A stretch of 9,846 bases of DNA from Gammaproteobacteria bacterium (GTDB taxonomy: Bacteria > Pseudomonadota > Gammaproteobacteria > GCA-001735895). The translations under genes and the position numbers were made by a program. The notes beneath the pieces are model-generated. The model was given only the letters and a program-made list of their open reading frames with translations. It had not been told where the DNA came from and did no database searches. The DNA is taken from contig JAOUJX010000131.1 in the NCBI GenBank assembly GCA_029882955.1, positions 1-9,846 on the forward strand, written 5' to 3'. This document shows, in pieces, positions 5,511-9,846 of this stretch (position 1 is its first letter; each line of letters begins with the position of its first letter).

Positions 5511-7567
5511 TGTCCGGCTTAGAACGTTTACTGCGACCTAAATCGATTGCAGCCATTGGGGGCCTGCAGGCCGGTCGTGTCGTCGAACAATGTCGACTGA
5601 TGGGCTACCAGGGTGAGATCTGGCCGGTTCATCCGACTAAAAAAGAAGTCGAGGGCCTACCGGCTTATGCCTCGGTAGCTGATTTACCAGGCAGTCCCGA
5701 TGCCGCGTTTATCGGCGTTAATCGACATCTGACTATCGGCGTGGTCAGGGACTTACGTGCCAAACAGTGTGGCGGTGCGATCTGTTATGCCTCTGGATTT
5801 CTGGAAGCCGACGAAGCCGGTGCTCAACTACAATCCGAACTGATCGAAGCGTCCGGCGATATGCCGGTCCTCGGCCCCAATTGCTACGGCCTGATTAACT
5901 ATGCCGATGGTGCCTTGCTCTGGCCCGACCAGCAGGGTGGCAAGCGCTTACCACCTGATCAAACGGGCGTCGCGATCATCGCACAGTCCTCCAATATCGC
6001 GATCAACTTCACCATGCAACAGCGCGGGCTACCACTGGCGTTTATTTTAACCGCAGGTAATCAGGCACTGGTTGGAACATCTGAACTTGCGCTCACTATT
6101 CTCGAAGACCCGCGTGTTACCGCACTGGGTCTTTACGTCGAAGGATTCGACTCGATCGAATCGATGGAGACACTGGCGGAAAAGTCTCGCGCGCTCAACA
6201 AACCAGTGGTCGTTTACAAGGTGGGCAAGAGCGAACACTCGCAAATAGCAGCGATGACCCATACCGCATCGCTAGCCGGGTCGCACAATATTACCAGCGC
6301 ATTTCTAAAACGTAACGGTTTTGGTCAGGCCGAATCGATACCGGTATTTCTCGAAACGCTGAAACTGTTGCATCTGCACGGGCCACTCAACGGTTATCGA
6401 ATCTCCTCGATGAGCTGTTCGGGTGGCGAAGCCAGTATTATTGCCGATGCCGCCGACGGAAGAAAAGTCTACTTCGACGAATTAACATCCGAGCAGAAAG
6501 CTCCGATAGAAGCAGCACTCGGGCCACTAGTCACGGTCGCCAACCCCCTCGACTACCATACCTACTGCTGGGGTAATCGCGAGGTCATGCAGGCGGCCTA
6601 TAGCGGCATGGTCAGCAACGATTTCGATTTAAACTATCTTATCCTCGACTTCCCGCACCGTGATCGTTGTGAAGACTGGGAATGGATGATAGCCGTCGAT
6701 GCCTTCGATGCTGCATTAAAAGAGAATAACGCCAAAGGCGCCTTTGTGGTTGGCATGCCGGAAAATATCTCTGAAGACTATACTGAAGCATTTAGCGCGC
6801 GCGGCATAGTCAGTTTTTACGGGATTGACGAAGCATTGAAAGCGACCGAGATAGCGGCTGATATCGGCCTTGCCTGGCAGATGGAATTACCTCCCCCTGT
6901 ATCGAAGTTATCGACTATTGGCGACGATCGAAAGACTTTAGATGAGGCCGAGGCCAAGCAGCAACTATCGGCGTATGGTGTTAATGTTCCGCGGGGTGAG
7001 CGACTATGGTCGGCAGAACAAGGGAAAGAATTAGCGCAGCGGCTCGGTTATCCGGTTGTACTTAAGGCCCTCGGCATCGCGCATAAAACCGAGCACAATG
7101 CAGTACGACTAAATCTTTGTCATGCAGATGAAGTCGAGCAGGCTGCGAATCAATTGTTTGACCTCAGCCCAACACTTTATATGGAATCCATGGTGAGTGA
7201 TGCGGTTGCAGAACTGATTGTCGGCATTTCCCGCGATCCGCAATTTGGCCTGGTATTAACCATCGGCAGCGGTGGCATACTGGTTGAGATATTGAAGGAC
7301 GCTCAAACACTGCTAATTCCTGCCAGTCGTGAGCAGATAGAAACAGCGGTTTTAGATTTAAAGTCAGCGCCTTTACTCAATGGTTATCGAGGAAAACCCG
7401 GCGCTGATTTAAACGCGGCTATCGACGCCATCATCTCCATACAGAATTACGCCCTATCGCACTCGCATGAATTAGTCGAACTCGACGTAAACCCGTTATT
7501 ATTGTGCGCAGAAGGCACGGGCGTATTCGCCGCCGACGCACTTATCGTACTAGAGGAGAAAGAATAA
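5510..7567 (+). CDS. ADP-forming acyl-CoA synthetase, fused alpha-beta (acetate-CoA ligase family)
   Basis: A 685-residue protein joining both subunits of an NDP-forming acyl-CoA synthetase: acid + ATP + CoA to acyl-CoA + ADP + phosphate, in principle reversible. Residues about 6-125 are the CoA-binding Rossmann domain (RPKSIAAIGG at the start). About 150-450 are the succinyl-CoA-synthetase-like flavodoxin domains, with MTHTASLAGS carrying the expected phospho-histidine His251. About 475-683 are the ATP-grasp domain, with GYPVVLKALG, AHKTEHNAV, LIVGISRDPQFG, GSGGILVEILKD and LDVNPLLL. The usual HKSDVGGV of that domain reads HKTEHNAV here. No GNAT acetyltransferase domain is fused. ATG at 5510 overlaps the preceding stop (TGATG), implying translational coupling with the dehydrogenase; a TTG one codon earlier is less likely. 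Neighbours suggest it activates butyrobetaine or crotonobetaine, or recovers ATP from carnitinyl- or betainyl-CoA. Family call is secure; substrate is inference. Confidence 0.9.
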   Translation: MSGLERLLRPKSIAAIGGLQAGRVVEQCRLMGYQGEIWPVHPTKKEVEGLPAYASVADLPGSPDAAFIGVNRHLTIGVVRDLRAKQCGGAICYASGFLEADEAGAQLQSELIEASGDMPVLGPNCYGLINYADGALLWPDQQGGKRLPPDQTGVAIIAQSSNIAINFTMQQRGLPLAFILTAGNQALVGTSELALTILEDPRVTALGLYVEGFDSIESMETLAEKSRALNKPVVVYKVGKSEHSQIAAMTHTASLAGSHNITSAFLKRNGFGQAESIPVFLETLKLLHLHGPLNGYRISSMSCSGGEASIIADAADGRKVYFDELTSEQKAPIEAALGPLVTVANPLDYHTYCWGNREVMQAAYSGMVSNDFDLNYLILDFPHRDRCEDWEWMIAVDAFDAALKENNAKGAFVVGMPENISEDYTEAFSARGIVSFYGIDEALKATEIAADIGLAWQMELPPPVSKLSTIGDDRKTLDEAEAKQQLSAYGVNVPRGERLWSAEQGKELAQRLGYPVVLKALGIAHKTEHNAVRLNLCHADEVEQAANQLFDLSPTLYMESMVSDAVAELIVGISRDPQFGLVLTIGSGGILVEILKDAQTLLIPASREQIETAVLDLKSAPLLNGYRGKPGADLNAAIDAIISIQNYALSHSHELVELDVNPLLLCAEGTGVFAADALIVLEEKE

Positions 7568-8350
7568 ATGTCTGACGTAGTTAAAACAAAAACAGTAGGC
7601 GGTATTTTCGAAGTCACACTCGACCGGCCCAAAGCCAATGCGATTGACCTCGCCACCAGTCGAGAGATGGGTGAAGTATTCAAGCAATTTCGCGACGACT
7701 CCAACTTACGCGTAGCAATTATAAAAACGGCTGGCGAAAAATTTTTTAGTGCAGGCTGGGATTTAAAAGCCGCAGCAGAAGGCGACGCAGTCGATAGCGA
7801 TTACGGTGTCGGTGGTTTTGGCGGCCTGCAGGAATTACGCAATCTGAATAAACCGGTACTAGCCGAAGTCAACGGCATGGCCGTCGGCGGCGGCTTCGAA
7901 CTAGCGCTGTCCGCCGACATGATTTACGCCGCCGAGCATACCAACTTTGCGCTACCGGAAATTCGCGCCGGCACCCTCGCCGATGCCGCGACCTTAAAAC
8001 TACCCAAACGCATCCCCTATCACATCGCCATGGATATGCTTTACACCGGCCGCTGGATGGACTCTACAGAAGCCCATCGCTGGGGACTGGTGAACGAAAT
8101 TCACGCCGCCGATAACCTCAGTGATCGTGTCTGGGAAATCGCTGAACAGCTCGAAGCGGGTCCGCCACTGGTGTTCGCGTCCATTAAGGAAGTCGCCCGC
8201 GAAGCCGAAGGCATGAAATTTCAGGATGCTCTCAATAGAATCACCAAACGTCAGTTCGAAACCGTTGATGTGTTGTATGGCAGCGAGGATGGACTGGAGG
8301 GGTTTAAGGCCTTTGCGGAGAAGCGAGATCCGGTCTGGAAGGGGAAGTAG
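7568..8350 (+). CDS. caiD: Crotonobetainyl-CoA hydratase (carnitinyl-CoA dehydratase), CaiD-like
   Basis: A 260-residue crotonase-family enzyme interconverting crotonobetainyl-CoA and L-carnitinyl-CoA. Compared from memory with E. coli CaiD (261 residues), it shares LDRPKANAID, EMGEVF, FRDD, LRVAII, AGEKFFSAGWDLKAAAEG, GGGFELAL and the C-terminus EKRDPVWKG. The two crotonase catalytic glutamates are present as Glu111 (GGGFELAL) and Glu131 (FALPE). The oxyanion-hole peptides are SAGW and GGGF. The segment after Glu131 differs: GTLADAATLKLP replaces the PDSGG-type stretch of E. coli CaiD. ATG directly follows the TAA of the synthetase gene, and GAGGAG (7553-7558) sits 9 bases before it inside that gene. 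It is the last gene of the operon and supplies the link between the CoA-bound steps and the free-carnitine steps catalysed by the first two operon enzymes. Confidence 0.9.
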   Translation: MSDVVKTKTVGGIFEVTLDRPKANAIDLATSREMGEVFKQFRDDSNLRVAIIKTAGEKFFSAGWDLKAAAEGDAVDSDYGVGGFGGLQELRNLNKPVLAEVNGMAVGGGFELALSADMIYAAEHTNFALPEIRAGTLADAATLKLPKRIPYHIAMDMLYTGRWMDSTEAHRWGLVNEIHAADNLSDRVWEIAEQLEAGPPLVFASIKEVAREAEGMKFQDALNRITKRQFETVDVLYGSEDGLEGFKAFAEKRDPVWKGK

Positions 8351-8356
8351 ATTTTT

Positions 8357-8386
8357 GGTGTCGGAGTCAGGCCTGGCTCCGACACC
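8357..8386. repeat. Near-perfect 30-base palindrome between convergent genes (REP-like; possible bidirectional stop)
   Basis: GGTGTCGGAG (8357-8366) is the exact reverse complement of CTCCGACACC (8377-8386). The ten bases between are themselves palindromic (CAGGCCTG, 8368-8375), leaving one T-G non-complementary pair. The element starts 7 bases after the hydratase stop and ends 11 bases before the end of the convergent lipase gene. It is followed by no T-run on either strand. It therefore looks more like an extragenic palindromic (REP-type) element that stabilises mRNA ends than a standard intrinsic terminator. Confidence 0.75.
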
Positions 8387-8396
8387 GGATTAACCA

Positions 8397-9575
8397 TTAT
8401 CTCACCATCAAAGCCCTGATGGCTTGTGAGGCCTCTCTACTCATTCTAGCTATCAGGCGTCTTAAGATAATTTGCATAAACTGCCGGGTTAGTTCAGTCG
8501 CTGCTTTAGCTACCTTCATTCCCAGTGCCTGCATAATTTTACGCATGATGCTCAATACCCAGCCACTTGCATCTGTCGAAAGGTCGAAGCCTTTATGTAA
8601 TATCCATGCAATTTTATCGGCCAGAGAAATAGCCGACATAACAGGTGACTGAAGAATAGCCATAGCGCCACCGATAACTTTTCGCAATACCCAGGTTAAA
8701 CCAGCATTAATCCATTCCCAGGTTTTTGGATCAGCCGGGTTTAAGGGTTTATCGGATTTTAACCAATGTTCAATCGAGTTTTGGTAGGCGGTCAGTTCGC
8801 CAGTTTTTTCCAGCATTCCCCAGGAAGCGCTTTCAACCGATTTCGCGTAATTTGCGATCTTGTGCGCCGAAAACGAAACCAGACCATTACTCGGTAACTG
8901 ATAACCACAGTGATTAGTGGGTGAATGCGCAAACGGGTAAACAGGCACCATCGGTACAATATCGGTGGAGTGGTGAACTCGGTAAATATTTTTTGACCCC
9001 AGTTTACCGGATAACCGCCAGGCGAAAAATTCCAGCCCTGCCTTGGGACAGCCAAAAGTATAGAGCTTCACTTGCCCTGGCCTCCGCCCACTCAACCAGT
9101 CAGCGGTAAGCGTAGCAACAGCGCCGCCCAGGCTATGGCCTATGACATGAACAGTACCGATTACATCAGCATTGGCTTTTAAAAACTCCTCTATGGCAGG
9201 CAACATCGAAGAAAATGCATGGTTGAAACCTATATGCACCGGTAAGCCCGTTTTTGATGTTTCTACACCGAAACGCGCATCACTAATAAGATCGGCACCG
9301 TAATTTTTGGTAGTAGTACCACGAAATATAATAAAGAGATCTTTTTCTCTACCTACGCCACCACGCGCACAGATACCAAACCCATCAGTAACATTGATGA
9401 CTCGAAAACCAACTTTGGCTTTGAGGTGTTTAGAATTATTTTTCGCTTGAGAAAAAATGGGGTCTTTTAAAAAAAGCGAAATCAATAGGTCCGATTGGCT
9501 ATCATATACTTTATTCGCAAGTTTAGCCGCTTCGTTGGGTGAAACTGCTATTATGTCACACGATTTAGTACCCAT
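8397..9575 (-). CDS. Class 3 (alpha/beta-hydrolase) lipase with C-terminal helical extension, right paralogue
   Basis: A 392-residue protein. The lipase_3 core spans about 15-240. IFRGTTTK (83-90) precedes the nucleophile elbow VIGHSLGGAVATL with Ser148. Asp205 (HSTDIVPMVP) and His222 (PTNHCGY) complete the likely triad. After the core, residues about 285-392 are rich in hydrophobic and basic residues (for example ILRRLIARMSREASQ) and look like a run of amphipathic helices that could bind membranes or a delivery partner; no clear signal peptide is present. It is a paralogue of the lipase at 1-701, whose matching C-terminal part lies outside the window. AAGGAG (9588-9583) precedes the ATG by 7 bases, and the ATG overlaps the upstream stop as TAATG, so it is translationally coupled to the small lipoprotein-like gene. 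The substrate is unknown. A phospholipase effector is suggested by gene pairing only. Confidence 0.87.
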   Translation of the reverse strand: MGTKSCDIIAVSPNEAAKLANKVYDSQSDLLISLFLKDPIFSQAKNNSKHLKAKVGFRVINVTDGFGICARGGVGREKDLFIIFRGTTTKNYGADLISDARFGVETSKTGLPVHIGFNHAFSSMLPAIEEFLKANADVIGTVHVIGHSLGGAVATLTADWLSGRRPGQVKLYTFGCPKAGLEFFAWRLSGKLGSKNIYRVHHSTDIVPMVPVYPFAHSPTNHCGYQLPSNGLVSFSAHKIANYAKSVESASWGMLEKTGELTAYQNSIEHWLKSDKPLNPADPKTWEWINAGLTWVLRKVIGGAMAILQSPVMSAISLADKIAWILHKGFDLSTDASGWVLSIMRKIMQALGMKVAKAATELTRQFMQIILRRLIARMSREASQAIRALMVR

Positions 9576-9846
9576 TAACTCACTCCTTGTTTTTCAATAA
9601 AATCCCATTTACACGATGTGCCAAACAAACCATTAAAATTTTCTAGTACAACTAACTCATCGGTAAGTTCGCAACGAAAATTTATTGGCTTGCCATCCAA
9701 TTCACCATATTCATTAATATCAATCTTAGATTTTGCCCAGATCGGGATTTTTTCATCTTTGTAATAGACGTAAATTTCCTGAGCAACCCTAAACTCCCCC
9801 AACAAGGGAATCCGCACCTTATCTTTCTTAATTGGCAGGCTAAATT
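9575..9846 (-). CDS. C-terminal part of a lipoprotein-like partner of the lipase, 5' end beyond window edge
   Basis: The frame is open from the right edge to TAA at 9577-9575. A GTG at 9817 could be read as a start giving 80 residues, but the frame continues upstream without a stop through FSLPIKKDK. That segment matches FSLPIHEEE of the lipoprotein at 731-1261. From there the two proteins align to their ends, including the final Cys/Trp pattern (FGTSCKW here, ILTRCRW there), so this is the C-terminal 90 residues of a homologue whose signal peptide lies outside the window. The visible part is rich in beta-strand-like segments (EIYVYYKD, ELVVLENF) and has two cysteines. It overlaps the lipase start by one base. 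The composition is AT-rich compared with the carnitine operon. The function is unknown; lipase partner or immunity protein is inference. Confidence 0.78.
   Translation of the reverse strand, partial: FSLPIKKDKVRIPLLGEFRVAQEIYVYYKDEKIPIWAKSKIDINEYGELDGKPINFRCELTDELVVLENFNGLFGTSCKWDFIEKQGVS

Noticed and set aside
9575..9817. A complete 80-residue protein starting at GTG 9817
   Set aside because: The frame continues without a stop to the window edge and its upstream codons align with the left lipoprotein, so it is the end of a longer gene.

Overview
The window looks like chromosomal DNA of a gammaproteobacterium. The reasons are proteins of proteobacterial type, strong AGGAG-like ribosome binding sites, and an extragenic palindrome of the REP kind. 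I cannot name the genus. Base composition is uneven. Spot counts give 38 G+C of 60 at 4681-4740 inside the central operon, against 19 of 60 at 9601-9660 and 25 of 60 at 9181-9240 in the right flank.

The centre (1357-8350) is a quaternary-amine (carnitine/butyrobetaine) catabolic locus. A CdhR-like AraC-family regulator with a DJ-1/PfpI domain (minus strand) is divergent, across an 88-base intergenic region, from a tightly packed five-gene plus-strand operon. In order the operon encodes a BKACE-family beta-keto acid cleavage enzyme (dehydrocarnitine type), L-carnitine dehydrogenase, an acyl-CoA dehydrogenase, a fused ADP-forming acyl-CoA synthetase, and a CaiD-like crotonobetainyl-CoA hydratase. 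Gene gaps are 10 and 12 bases, then a TGATG overlap, then a stop directly followed by a start. The inferred route is: butyrobetaine or crotonobetaine is activated to its CoA ester, desaturated, hydrated to carnitinyl-CoA and freed as L-carnitine; it is then oxidised to 3-dehydrocarnitine and cleaved with acetyl-CoA to betainyl-CoA and acetoacetate. No thioesterase or transporter lies in the window.

Both flanks carry copies of the same two-gene minus-strand module: a small secreted lipoprotein-like protein followed by a class 3 lipase. The left copy has a complete lipoprotein (731-1261) and a lipase (from 701) that runs off the left edge. The right copy has a lipoprotein-like gene running in from the right edge (9575-9846) and a complete 392-residue lipase (8397-9575). 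The two copies align over all shared parts. The catabolic operon is therefore sandwiched between paralogous lipase modules that could be antibacterial effector/immunity pairs, although that role is inference. A near-perfect 30-base palindrome lies between the convergent hydratase and lipase genes. No tRNA, rRNA, CRISPR array or transposase gene was seen, and no stretch over 300 bases lacks a gene.
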